A stretch of 64,000 nt of DNA from Kineothrix sp. MB12-C1 (GTDB lineage: Bacteria; Bacillota; Clostridia; Lachnospirales; Lachnospiraceae), in contig NZ_CP132957.1 of assembly GCF_030863805.1 (NCBI RefSeq), forward strand, positions 2,294,001-2,358,000, given 5' to 3'. The translations under genes were made by a program, and so were the position numbers. The notes beneath the pieces are model-generated. The model worked only from the letters and a program-made list of their open reading frames with translations, was not told where the DNA came from and did not search any database. How positions within the stretch are numbered: position 1 is the first letter of the stretch; the number at the start of each line of letters is the position of its first letter. Positions 25,166 to 33,314 of the stretch are shown here, in pieces.

Positions 25166-25797
25166 TTATGTTATACAAAAAGTTTTCTTTTTTAACAATT
25201 TGTATGGCTACTATACTAGTAATTGGTTTGATCTCTGTCTTAGCATGGTCAGCAGAAACAAGCGAACCTAGTCAATCTAATCAGGAAAAATCCCAGGTTA
25301 CATTTACCGATAATAATCAATCCTTTATTTTTGAGAACGTTGAGTTGTCCTATTATGATAATGGCCACCCGTATTTGCATGATATTAAAACAAACAATAC
25401 GGATAAGACAATAACTGGAATCCAGTATGGAATGTTGGGTTATGATGCGTCTGGCAAGCCGTTAAAGTTACAGTGGAATTTTCTGGACTCTTCATCTGAA
25501 AGCACCTATGAGTACTTGGTAAAAGAGGAACTCGATCTCTTGCCGCAACAGACCTATAATGCCACGGGTGGTTGGTCCTTGTATGACAGTGAAAAAATGG
25601 ACTGGCCAGAGATAGAAAATGCACAGCCGAACAATGTAGCATACGCACTATATCAGATAAAAGAAATATCATTTGAGGACGGAAGCGTATGGAAGAATTC
25701 AGAATACAGTAATTGGCTGGAAACATATAAGGGAAAAACGGTGGAAGTTTTGGTGCTGGAAAGCTTTTATCCGAGTAAATATAAAATCATGCAATGA
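25162..25797 (+). CDS. Exported protein with DUF5780-like domain
   Basis: A 211-residue protein with an N-terminal hydrophobic segment (FLTICMATILVIGLISVLAW) acting as signal or anchor. A beta-rich domain follows. Its end (IKEISFEDGSVWKNSEYSNW) resembles DUF5780 modules of clostridial exported proteins. GTG 25162 is preferred because GGGGGG lies five bases upstream; ATG 25168 is an alternative. It is coupled to the EFR1 gene. Function unknown. Confidence 0.6.
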   Translation: MIMLYKKFSFLTICMATILVIGLISVLAWSAETSEPSQSNQEKSQVTFTDNNQSFIFENVELSYYDNGHPYLHDIKTNNTDKTITGIQYGMLGYDASGKPLKLQWNFLDSSSESTYEYLVKEELDLLPQQTYNATGGWSLYDSEKMDWPEIENAQPNNVAYALYQIKEISFEDGSVWKNSEYSNWLETYKGKTVEVLVLESFYPSKYKIMQ

Positions 25798-25858
25798 TAA
25801 GGCATAACGTGCAATTGCTGGTGCAATCTTAATGAACTAATAATATGGAGGTACATTT

Positions 25859-26113
25859 ATGCAGGTGGTTAATTTAATCGATGAAGTCAATAAGAATTCG
25901 GAACTATATGTCTACAAAAAAATAGGACTGTTAAACGAGCATGTTCTTAGTGTTGTGCAAGTAGAAAATCGTACATTAGACTTTCATGTGCATGAGCATT
26001 CGGATGAATTGTTTTACGTCATCGAGGGCAGCTTTTATTTAGAAACCGAGGGGCAGAAAACGAAAGTCAACGTGGGGGAATTTGTGATTGTCCCTGACTT
26101 ATATGAGGACTAG
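25859..26113 (+). pseudogene. Truncated cupin gene
   Basis: An 84-codon frame with a good GGAGG upstream. It begins as a normal small cupin and has metal motif 1 (FHVHEHSDELFYVIEGSFYL), then GEFVIVPDLYED and a stop. Family members continue about 30 residues with the second-motif histidine just after the IVP segment. Downstream sequence contains cupin-like residues in other frames, so an indel near 26090-26110 has probably cut it. It may be non-functional because one metal ligand is missing. Confidence 0.6.
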
Positions 26114-26188
26114 CTCCTCTTGCTTTTGATTGCATCGTAACCGAGTACCTGTTGAACTTCATATCTTTTTCTGTAGAAGAGGTTAGAG

Positions 26189-27235
26189 ATGATTTTTGAG
26201 AATTTAGAACAAAGAATAGCGCAGGCTTATATCCATTTGCTTCCACCGTTTGTTCCTGATGATCATGGGAGTGTAAGTGTGGGCGAACAAGAACAGTTCT
26301 ATATTACAATAAAAAAGCTATATCAGTTAGCTTTTGACGAGCCATTGCTTTTTGTCGCATCCCTTCATGAGGATGATGCTTATCCCGGGTTTATTAAATC
26401 TTCGTATGGCAAGCCTGAATTGCAGGTTAATATGAGAAAATTTAGTAAAACGATTGATATGCTACTGCAAAATATGTTTCTCATGGGCCAGGGCTCTCAG
26501 GTGAAATGGAATAAGAGGCAAAAAGCAATCCTCTCCAGGCTCGGCATTAACGATTTTGCAAATCTACCTGCCGCCTGGATTTGGCTGTCAACCCGTCCTG
26601 ACAGTAACTTAACCGAGTTTTCATTTTGCTTATTCAATAAAGAGTACCCGTACACTTCCGACATCTATGCATATCTGCTTGGGGAAAAGGCATTTCGCAA
26701 ACTTGAAAACTGGATGATTGGACAAGGATATAGAAGATTTGATAATTACAACATCACGGCCAGTGACTGCAAGCTGTCCTTGACTTACGCAAACCCTATG
26801 TGGAGCAAAGATCGTCCAACCGGCGGATTTGAATATAAAATCAGGCATACAGGCATATCGGCACGATATGACTCCTGTTTTGAAAATCCTGTTGTTTTTG
26901 GTTTGTGCATACCAAATGGCTTGAAAACATACTTGAAGGCTTTTGATTCAGCAAATACCAATATAAAAAACTTTATCATAAAGCACACGAAAAAATGTGA
27001 CGGATGTAGATATTGTGTGCAGACCGATCAAACAGGCACACGCTCACTTGCCGTAATCAAGGTTGTTCATGAAGGCGAAGAGTATGACTTATGCCCTTAT
27101 TTTCCAGGTTATGGTTATCGTTGGCACAGTATCAACAACGAACTGGCTGAACAGTTGATAGAAATGCTAGGATTTATGGACAAGCTTTACAAGCATTCAA
27201 ATAACCGCTGTAAGAATGTAATGACGAACGACTAA
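26189..27235 (+). CDS. Uncharacterised 348-residue protein with Cys cluster near its C-terminus
   Basis: A complete, well-formed gene with its own ribosome binding site (GAGG). No family is recognised with confidence. The protein is soluble and aromatic-rich. Near residues 271-278 it has CDGCRYC, and later LCPYFPGYGYRW, which together could bind zinc or an Fe-S cluster. It lies 10 bases before an APH-like kinase gene and likely shares its transcript. Confidence 0.6.
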   Translation: MIFENLEQRIAQAYIHLLPPFVPDDHGSVSVGEQEQFYITIKKLYQLAFDEPLLFVASLHEDDAYPGFIKSSYGKPELQVNMRKFSKTIDMLLQNMFLMGQGSQVKWNKRQKAILSRLGINDFANLPAAWIWLSTRPDSNLTEFSFCLFNKEYPYTSDIYAYLLGEKAFRKLENWMIGQGYRRFDNYNITASDCKLSLTYANPMWSKDRPTGGFEYKIRHTGISARYDSCFENPVVFGLCIPNGLKTYLKAFDSANTNIKNFIIKHTKKCDGCRYCVQTDQTGTRSLAVIKVVHEGEEYDLCPYFPGYGYRWHSINNELAEQLIEMLGFMDKLYKHSNNRCKNVMTND

Positions 27236-27245
27236 GGGAGATAAA

Positions 27246-28214
27246 ATGGCATATTTAACAAAAAATATCCAAAGCGAATCCACACTCATGATGCTGATTG
27301 GGCACGCATTTCCGGAAAGAATGCTTAAAGATCTGCATGAGCTGACAGAAGGTTATTTTAATATCGCTTATGAAGTTTCTTTTGAAGATGGGACGAAAAG
27401 CGTCCTGAAGATAGCACCTGACCCCAAAGTAACGGTCATGACCTATGAACAAAATATCATGGAAGCGGAAGTGTGCTCGATGCGGTTGGCAGCGCAAAAA
27501 ACCAATATCCCATTGCCGGAAGTGGAGTTTTACGATCCATCCTGCACGCTTTGCAGTTCCCCCTATTTTTTTATGCAGAAATTAAATGGGAAAAGCCTGT
27601 CTTCTCAGAAGCCATTGTTGACTTCCGGGCAAGTAAGCCATATTCATTTTCTGGTAGGTTCCTTGAATAAAGAGATTAACCGGATAACAAACGGCAGCTT
27701 TGGGTATCCCGGGAAAACGGCTCTTCAAGGGAAAATCTGGTTTGATGTTTTTGCTGAAATGCTGAGAGCCGTCATACTGGATGCCGAGAAAGAAAGCATT
27801 GACCTGACTATTTCCTCAAGTGAGCTGTTCGGATTACTGGAGCAAGATAAGGGAATATTCAAAAGCATCGTAACGCCCCGTCTGGTTCATTGGGACATAT
27901 GGGACGGCAATATCTTCATTGAGGACGGAAAGCTTACAGGTATAATCGATTGGGAGCGCTGCCTGTGGGGTGATCCGCTCATGGAAGTGGGATTCCGGTC
28001 CTACGCCCAATCGGCTGACTTTTTGAGGGGATACGGAATTGAAGAATTTGCGGAAGAAGAAAAACGGAGAATTGTTTGGTATGATCTCTATTTGCTCATG
28101 ATTGTGGCACAGGAACCGGTTTATCGAGGGTATGAGACGGCAGATGCCTATCACTGGGCAACCGCATTATTACGTGAGAAATATACAGAGCTGCAAGAAG
28201 CATCTTCTTGCTAG
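27246..28214 (+). CDS. Aminoglycoside phosphotransferase (APH)-family kinase
   Basis: A 322-residue small-molecule kinase. It has the Brenner motif VHWDIWDGN with catalytic Asp and metal-binding Asn, and the metal-binding IIDWERCLWGDPLMEVGF that follows. The N-lobe contains TEGYFNIAYEVSF and the nucleotide-binding SVLKIAPDP lysine. APH-family enzymes phosphorylate drugs, sugars or amines; the substrate is not readable here, and resistance should not be assumed. Ribosome binding site AAGGGAG is close to the ATG. Motifs are complete. Confidence 0.88.
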   Translation: MAYLTKNIQSESTLMMLIGHAFPERMLKDLHELTEGYFNIAYEVSFEDGTKSVLKIAPDPKVTVMTYEQNIMEAEVCSMRLAAQKTNIPLPEVEFYDPSCTLCSSPYFFMQKLNGKSLSSQKPLLTSGQVSHIHFLVGSLNKEINRITNGSFGYPGKTALQGKIWFDVFAEMLRAVILDAEKESIDLTISSSELFGLLEQDKGIFKSIVTPRLVHWDIWDGNIFIEDGKLTGIIDWERCLWGDPLMEVGFRSYAQSADFLRGYGIEEFAEEEKRRIVWYDLYLLMIVAQEPVYRGYETADAYHWATALLREKYTELQEASSC

Positions 28215-28293
28215 ATGTTAGCGTCATGTTACAGAAGGTATCAATTCTTTATAGAAGCCGTTTTTATAAAGATCATATTTTGGAGGGCGGTTT

Positions 28294-28362
28294 ATGCAGA
28301 AGGAACTTCAAATCGTATATAATGTTCGGTATTTAAGGATCATAAGTAAAACTATAATATAA
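28294..28362 (+). CDS. 22-residue small ORF with strong ribosome binding site
   Basis: GGAGGGCGG lies five to thirteen bases before ATG 28294, and the frame stops after 22 codons (starts MQKELQIVYN, ends ISKTII). Either it is a small peptide gene or the 5' stub of a lost gene. The decayed surroundings favour the second. No family recognised. Confidence 0.3.
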   Translation: MQKELQIVYNVRYLRIISKTII

Positions 28363-28381
28363 AAATCACAGGAGAAACGGT

Positions 28382-28795
28382 ATGGATTATAAGGAAAAAG
28401 TAAAATATTTTTACGAGCATGTTACTTCCAATCATTTAATTAGTGAAGTTCCTGACTATGTATCCGAAGAGTGTGTGATCCGATTAGGAGACAAAACAAT
28501 ACCTGTTGGGGTATCGGGTATGCAGCAGCACATGATTGAGGTGAGGACGACTTACCCCGATCTAAAGATGAGTATTACACGCCAATACTGTGATGGTAGC
28601 TTTGTTATCTCTGAGTTTATTATGGAAGGAACCCATAAGGGAGAATGGTTGGGTATGAAGCCCTCCGGCAAAAAGTTATGCATTACTGGTGTGAATGTTG
28701 ATAAAGTGATAGACGGAAAGATTATGGAACACGGTGGAGCAGCCAATACCTTTGAAGCCTTGTTTGAAGCCAGGATCATATGTCCGGCTTTATAA
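28382..28795 (+). CDS. SnoaL-like ester cyclase-family protein (NTF2 fold)
   Basis: A 137-residue protein of the SnoaL/NTF2-like cone fold: an N-terminal helix (YKEKVKYFYEHVTSNHL), then VSGMQQHMIEVRTTYPDLKM, and the strands FVISEFIMEGTHKGEWLGMK and GVNVDKVIDGKIMEHGGAAN. Members include polyketide cyclases and many stand-alone proteins of unknown substrate. Ribosome binding site AGGAGA. It is complete in length. Confidence 0.82.
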   Translation: MDYKEKVKYFYEHVTSNHLISEVPDYVSEECVIRLGDKTIPVGVSGMQQHMIEVRTTYPDLKMSITRQYCDGSFVISEFIMEGTHKGEWLGMKPSGKKLCITGVNVDKVIDGKIMEHGGAANTFEALFEARIICPAL

Positions 28796-28821
28796 AACTT
28801 GATTAATGAAGGAGGTACAGG

Positions 28822-29214
28822 ATGAAACTGGGAGCAACTTTATATATAAAAAATACCATTGAAGCTGTAGCACTTTACACAGAAGCCTTTGGACTGACCT
28901 TGGGATACCATGAGAAATTTCCGGAGGGCACATTTATGCATGCATCATTACTTAGAAACGGACAGGAAATATTTGCTGTCAGTGAATCACATAATGATAA
29001 CTTTGTTAATATCATGCTCACATCATCATTAGAAGGATCACGCCCAACTATGAGCTATGGGATTAACTTTGAGAGTGAAGAAGAAGTAAAAAGGGCATAT
29101 GAGATGTTAGCGAAGGATGGAACGGTGCTATTAGAACTGGGTTCACTTCCTTGGAGTTCCTGCTGTGCTGATGTCGTTGATAAGTATGGCGTATATTGGT
29201 ATATCGCAGTATAG
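28822..29214 (+). CDS. VOC-superfamily (PhnB/glyoxalase-like) protein
   Basis: A 130-residue vicinal-oxygen-chelate protein with paired beta-alpha-beta-beta-beta modules. It starts LGATLYIKNTIEAVALYTEA and includes LGYHEKFPEGTFMHASLLRN and EEEVKRAYEMLAKDGTVLLE. Members include PhnB-like proteins and fosfomycin or bleomycin resistance proteins; nothing here fixes the substrate. AGGAGG precedes the ATG. It is followed by a DUF3788 gene. Confidence 0.82.
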   Translation: MKLGATLYIKNTIEAVALYTEAFGLTLGYHEKFPEGTFMHASLLRNGQEIFAVSESHNDNFVNIMLTSSLEGSRPTMSYGINFESEEEVKRAYEMLAKDGTVLLELGSLPWSSCCADVVDKYGVYWYIAV

Positions 29215-29240
29215 AAAAAAGTGCGCATGGAGGGAATAGA

Positions 29241-29654
29241 ATGCTTATGAAGATACCAACCAATGAAGAAATGATTTCTTTAATTGGTCAAGCATTATTT
29301 GATGTATGGATAAAGCTCACCGATTTAATTGAAGCAAAATACGATATGGAACGTCTTTGGAACAGCGGTGGGAAAAGATGGACCTATGAGTATAAGTATC
29401 GCAGGGGTGGCAAAACCTTATGTGCCTTATACGCAAAAGAAGCTGTGTTTGGCTTCATGATTATTTTCGGTAAGGATGAAAGAGTTGAATTTGAGACCGA
29501 TAGAAACAATTATTCCGTAGAAGTACAACGTATTTACGATGAATCTACCACCTATCATGACGGTAAGTGGATGATGTTTGAATTGACTGATACTTCCCTG
29601 TTTTCTGATATGGAAAAGCTTTTACAAATTAAGCGGAAGCCAAATAAAAAGTAA
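29241..29654 (+). CDS. DUF3788-family protein
   Basis: A 137-residue protein starting at ATG 29241 with GGAGGGA upstream; the open frame extends into the preceding gene but has no signal there. Typical DUF3788 features are WNSGGKRWTYEYKYRRGGKT, LCALYAKEAVFGFMIIFGKD and the DGKWMMFEL segment. The function of the family is unknown; it often accompanies small stand-alone cargo genes in Firmicutes. Confidence 0.85.
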   Translation: MLMKIPTNEEMISLIGQALFDVWIKLTDLIEAKYDMERLWNSGGKRWTYEYKYRRGGKTLCALYAKEAVFGFMIIFGKDERVEFETDRNNYSVEVQRIYDESTTYHDGKWMMFELTDTSLFSDMEKLLQIKRKPNKK

Positions 29655-29758
29655 TATAGCCAAGCACCGGTTATATCAACTATGGACCATAGAGAGATTT
29701 CTGTAGTCATATAAAAAGTGGTGTTTAAGAAATAAGCAGGCGAAATTTGGAAGATAAT

Positions 29759-30245
29759 ATGGCAAAAAAAGAATTGACAATGGAACAACGGAAGTTAGAC
29801 GTGGATCTATGAGCTATTGCTCTTATTTCTTTTGCGGTACTTGGAATTTACATTGCCTTTATGCTGTTCACCAAACAAATCACAAGCTACTTGCCCTTTC
29901 AATCTGTTTGGACAACTCAAGAAGTATTATCAAGTGGTTTCCCGGTAAATGTTGTTGGGATGCTGATACCCCCCCTTGCTTGGGGCTTCTTTGAGGGCTT
30001 CAATTATGTAGTAATCAGTGATAAAATTAACCGGCGATATCCAAGTAAGAATAGATGGCTCAATTGGGGAGCTATTTCCTGTGCTGTGTATCATTATCCA
30101 TGGCGCAATCGGCGTGACTGCCGAAGGTATTATTGAAATGCTAACTATATTTATGATTGTGTATGGTATGCTGATGGTAAAGGAATACACTGGAAATGCG
30201 TGGGGCTGCGTATTTATCTTTGTTTTTTTATGGAATGCCTTTTAA
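29759..30245 (+). pseudogene. Broken membrane-protein gene (in-frame stop plus frameshift)
   Basis: Starting at ATG 29759 (GGAAG upstream) the frame reads AKKELTMEQRKLDVDL, then TGA at 29810-29812. It continues in the same frame as a membrane protein: AIALISFAVLGIYIAFMLF, VNVVGMLIPPLAWGFFEGFN and SKNRWLNWGAISC. Near 30075-30100 it shifts to the next frame (LFPVLCIIIHGAIGVTAEG, MIVYGMLMVKEYTGNAWG, VFIFVFLWNAF), ending at TAA 30245. Two independent lesions make it a pseudogene of a polytopic membrane protein I cannot name. Confidence 0.7.
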
Positions 30246-30418
30246 AAAGAAACATTTAAAAAATATTTGCAAATTTGAGTCTGTACGACTAACGAATGGA
30301 GATACCGACTATGTGAGATGTAAATTATTGACGAACAATCTGTACCTCTCTTATTCTGATATGATAAAGAGAGGATAGCCTTAGAACCCTTTTAAACTAA
30401 TAGGAGGTGTATTAGAGA

Positions 30419-30886
30419 ATGGATAAGATGGATTTGTAAGCAGTTTATATAGAACGGCTGAATGCACTGCTGCCCACGTTGGATTTTAAGGAGCTGGATC
30501 GTTCCCGCAATATCCAGGACAATATGTATGCTAAGGAAGCCCTGAAGAAAATGCACGATTTATTTGTAGAAGTTTACGGAACAGATGATCTGGATTACGG
30601 CGGTTATAAGTTTGTTGATGAGTCGGCGGTTATAGTAGGACGTAACACAGGGCATATGGGACTTGGAATCGTGACGCTTGACCTGCAATCCTCTGGAGAG
30701 CATTGCGGTACCTTTTTTCTAACGCCAAAGGGTATCATTGATCAGGGATTTGACGAAATGAAGCCTGCAGATTCCAAATATCTGGCTGACGTTTATGTTC
30801 CCTATGATTACTGGTACACCGTATGGACAACAGTTATGTATTATGAAGATGCAAATAATATAGTGCTTAATATTGATTTAGAATAA
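30419..30886 (+). pseudogene. Hypothetical gene interrupted by an early stop
   Basis: AGGAGG precedes ATG 30419, but codon 7 is TAA (30437-30439). The same frame then stays open to 30886 and reads as a coherent soluble protein (AVYIERLNALLPTLDFKELD, YAKEALKKMHDLFVEVYGTD, VPYDYWYTVWTTVMYYEDAN). Restart would need the TTG at 30479. It is best seen as a recently inactivated gene; the family is not recognised. Confidence 0.6.
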
Positions 30887-30914
30887 GAACTACTCCAGAA
30901 AGGAGAGATGAAAA

Positions 30915-31154
30915 ATGGTATTGTCAGAAAAACTGAAGAGTCTCATACAGAGTATTGCTACAACGCCAGAGTTCTGGAAAATCAATTATTACTTACGATC
31001 AATGAAAAAAGCACCACACGGCGGTGTCTTTCATATTGGATACCCTAACACATTTTTAAAATATCACTCCGTACCCACATATCTGTTTTTTACGCCTAAT
31101 GCTGAAATCCCGGCTCCTGTGTTGGATACAGCTGATAAATTTTTCGTGCGATGA
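30915..31154 (+). CDS. Hypothetical protein, 79 residues
   Basis: It has a good ribosome binding site (AAAGGAGA) and is overlapped by the next gene by four bases (ATGA, 31151-31154). It contains WKINYYLRSMKKAPHGGVFH and YHSVPTYLFFTPNAEIPAPV. No family is recognised. The coupling suggests it works with the 137-residue protein that follows; alternatively the pair is one gene split by a frameshift. Confidence 0.5.
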   Translation: MVLSEKLKSLIQSIATTPEFWKINYYLRSMKKAPHGGVFHIGYPNTFLKYHSVPTYLFFTPNAEIPAPVLDTADKFFVR

Positions 31155-31564
31155 TTAATGCTGCAGATGTTGATGCTGAAGAATTATTGCGGTATTGTCT
31201 AAGTATTGACCCGGATGATCTAGGGAACCCTCATAATGGAAGTCGGATGTATATTGCAACTTGCGGTAAGATAATCACTTACGTCGGACGCAACGAGATG
31301 GAGCATATGGTCGCTGCTTCTAACGCCATCGAAGGAAAAATAGGCTATTTGGACAACTTCCATATTGATGAAGAAAGCCTTGTTTTTCTCTTTATTTTCA
31401 CGCTTATGGAAAGCTTTGCTCACAGGATTCATGATATAGACGAAATCGCCAATTATGAAAAACTGATACTGCCTATTGATAAATATGGCCTGAGTGATGT
31501 GACAGATGCGGAATTTGAGCGGCAAAGAAACCATAGTACATTTCGATCCTCAAACGTTACATAA
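31151..31564 (+). CDS. Hypothetical protein, 137 residues
   Basis: The start codon overlaps the stop of the preceding gene. The frame reads as real protein (DVDAEELLRYCLSIDPDDLG, EESLVFLFIFTLMESFAHRI, DIDEIANYEKLILPIDKYGL). Its 3' end overlaps the next frame by 59 bases, so a frameshift joining the two cannot be excluded. No domain recognised. Confidence 0.5.
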   Translation: MINAADVDAEELLRYCLSIDPDDLGNPHNGSRMYIATCGKIITYVGRNEMEHMVAASNAIEGKIGYLDNFHIDEESLVFLFIFTLMESFAHRIHDIDEIANYEKLILPIDKYGLSDVTDAEFERQRNHSTFRSSNVT

Positions 31565-31814
31565 AATCTTTGTTTACATCAAGCGTGGAGCTGATGAAAC
31601 TGGGGCGGAGTTCTACCATGTAAATGTCGAACAACTCTGGAATCCTGATATATTTGCAGATGCTGAGTACGTAATCATGACTAATTACATTCACGGGACA
31701 TACTATCCCGCGCATGAAGCATTTGAACATATAGATTTTTCGATAAACCAGTATGCTAGAGAAATCTTTGAAGCTAAATGTATTATTTTATCAGAACAAT
31801 TTTTTTCCGTTTAA
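31506..31814 (+). CDS. Hypothetical protein, 102 residues
   Basis: The frame has good coding character (IVHFDPQTLHKIFVYIKRGA, YVIMTNYIHGTYYPAHEAFE, HIDFSINQYAREIFEAKCII). Its start lies inside the upstream gene with no clear ribosome binding site, so it could be the displaced C-terminal part of that gene. It converges with and overlaps the DUF5131 gene by 24 bases. Confidence 0.45.
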   Translation: MRNLSGKETIVHFDPQTLHKIFVYIKRGADETGAEFYHVNVEQLWNPDIFADAEYVIMTNYIHGTYYPAHEAFEHIDFSINQYAREIFEAKCIILSEQFFSV

Positions 31815-32513
31815 AATATCTATGCCAAGCTCTTTGGCTACACTGGTTTGTTTAAATGGATTTATTTTTTCTACCACACCATCACGTTTGAAAAGGGAAC
31901 CTGTATTTTTTAGCCAAAATGTTACATCTGCTTTTACACATTGATCCCGAATATTAAGTACCCAATCATAGTCACATATACGGGATTCTCGCCCTGTTTC
32001 GCCACCAACAGTCACATGGTCTACTCCACGAAGATACGGTGTCAAATCTATCTTTTCTAAGAGTGGGGCACAAGCGATGAACCGTCTCTTTATCGGATAA
32101 GATAAAAAGAGTGGCAGTCTGTAATCAGCTAATGCTTGATTTTCGACAGTACAACCAATATTCACATTGTCATAGCCTGCACCCCAATCGGGTGGAAGTG
32201 ATACGAGAAAACGGTCAATTCGCTTTGTTAAAATCAAGAAATCAATATCAGTTCTTTCCTTGATGATAGCCCAAATGTCTTTACGCCACTCGTCTGCTTC
32301 TGGCAGGAAAAAGTCAGTCGCAAAACAGGTTGGAAGAATTTTGTTGCCTTTGATATTGTATTCGCCCTTGGCATTTTTCCTTGCGGGCCAATCAAATTTA
32401 TCTGTTTTTTGTATTGTGCCTTGACCATAGCGTTTTGCATACGGCCCATAAAAATAGCAATTTGTACAGCCATCACTTATTTTGTAACAGCCTGTCCATG
32501 GCTCCCAGTTCAT
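31791..32513 (-). CDS. DUF5131 (phage Gp37/Gp68-like) radical-SAM-related protein
   Basis: A 240-residue protein that starts MNWEPWTGCYKISDGCTNCY, the Cys-rich motif of DUF5131, related to radical SAM proteins. Other family marks are DFLILTKRIDRFLVSLPPDW and DHVTVGGETGRESRICDYDW. The biochemical role is unknown. It is the last gene of a minus-strand set with a small DUF7662-like gene, a VOC gene and an AraC regulator. Confidence 0.85.
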   Translation of the reverse strand: MNWEPWTGCYKISDGCTNCYFYGPYAKRYGQGTIQKTDKFDWPARKNAKGEYNIKGNKILPTCFATDFFLPEADEWRKDIWAIIKERTDIDFLILTKRIDRFLVSLPPDWGAGYDNVNIGCTVENQALADYRLPLFLSYPIKRRFIACAPLLEKIDLTPYLRGVDHVTVGGETGRESRICDYDWVLNIRDQCVKADVTFWLKNTGSLFKRDGVVEKINPFKQTSVAKELGIDILNGKKLF

Positions 32514-32568
32514 AGTGTTCCTCCTCTTGGATGGGTGAAGCCGATGATAGCAGAAACGCAGCCGCTTG

Positions 32569-32775
32569 TCAAACGCAGCGTTTGAACGTCACCGTCTGTG
32601 CCTTCATGGAGATCTTACCCACCTCGTAGCCGTAGGCAGGCAGCTCCTTCTTGAAGGTTAAAAAGGCGTGGTCGATGGGAAAGCCCAGAATCTGTTCAAT
32701 CTCGGCATAGGTCAGTGCGAAGCTGTTCTCCGTGCGTTGACCTATCGCCTTCCAAAGCGGTTCATATTTACTCAT
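32569..32775 (-). CDS. Small conserved protein (DUF7662-like), 68 residues
   Basis: ATG 32775 (minus strand) follows GGAGGAGA at good spacing; the open frame upstream of it has no signal. The peptide (SKYEPLWKAIGQRTENSFAL, TYAEIEQILGFPIDHAFLTF, ELPAYGYEVGKISMKAQTVT) fits the small family seen in many Firmicutes as DUF7662; I recall this family but cannot check it. Possibly DNA- or nucleotide-binding; not established. Confidence 0.6.
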   Translation of the reverse strand: MSKYEPLWKAIGQRTENSFALTYAEIEQILGFPIDHAFLTFKKELPAYGYEVGKISMKAQTVTFKRCV

Positions 32776-32840
32776 TGTCCGTCTCCTCCGATCTTGTTTG
32801 GAATAAAATAGCGGCTTTGATTTACCAAAGCCGCCGTGTA

Positions 32841-33311
32841 TCACATACCAAAGCCTAACGCATACTGTTTTACAACCTCAAGAGGGAACATTGTGCGTGT
32901 AGCAACTTCTTCTGCCGACATGCCTTGATTAAAAAAGCGTTTAATAACCGTGGTCATGTCCTCTGCAATTTCTACAATGTGCTTATCGGGGTCATATACC
33001 CGAATGTCACGCTGTCCCCACGGGTATTCTTTGATTTCGTGTACCCATTGCAAATTGGATATGCTTTTCATTTCGGCATACACTTTGTCTAAATCGTTCA
33101 CTTCAAAATAGACTTGAAAGTTATGTGACTGCACTTTCACACTATCATCCGCCAAGCCAACAAGTTCAGCATATCCTTGTTGCAGCGAAAAGCCCTCAAA
33201 CGTCACATGCACACCAATATCCATGACCGCATTTTGATGAAGTACCTTTTCATAAAAGTGTTTCGATGCGGCTATATCCTTAACCGCCAAAAGACAACCT
33301 TGATATTTCAT
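32841..33311 (-). CDS. VOC-superfamily protein with C-terminal helical tail
   Basis: A 156-residue glyoxalase/bleomycin-resistance-fold protein: KYQGCLLAVKDIAASKHFYE, QVYFEVNDLDKVYAEMKSIS and GQRDIRVYDPDKHIVEIAED with its metal-ligand Glu. The last 30 residues add a helix pair (MSAEEVATRTMFPLEVVKQY) resembling a small HTH-like tail. It lies three bases after the AraC-type regulator gene and is probably controlled by it. Confidence 0.85.
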   Translation of the reverse strand: MKYQGCLLAVKDIAASKHFYEKVLHQNAVMDIGVHVTFEGFSLQQGYAELVGLADDSVKVQSHNFQVYFEVNDLDKVYAEMKSISNLQWVHEIKEYPWGQRDIRVYDPDKHIVEIAEDMTTVIKRFFNQGMSAEEVATRTMFPLEVVKQYALGFGM

Positions 33312-33314
33312 TTT

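Noticed and set aside
29810-29812. In-frame TGA as possible selenocysteine or recoding
   Set aside because: A second lesion (frameshift near 30085) lies in the same gene and no SECIS-like stem was seen after the TGA, so simple decay is more likely.
30196-30378. 60-codon frame after the broken membrane-protein gene
   Set aside because: Its start lies inside the pseudogene in another frame, with no ribosome binding site and no family match.
31791-32513. DUF5131 (phage Gp37/Gp68 name) as prophage evidence
   Set aside because: The family is common on chromosomes and mobile islands, and no other phage gene accompanies it.
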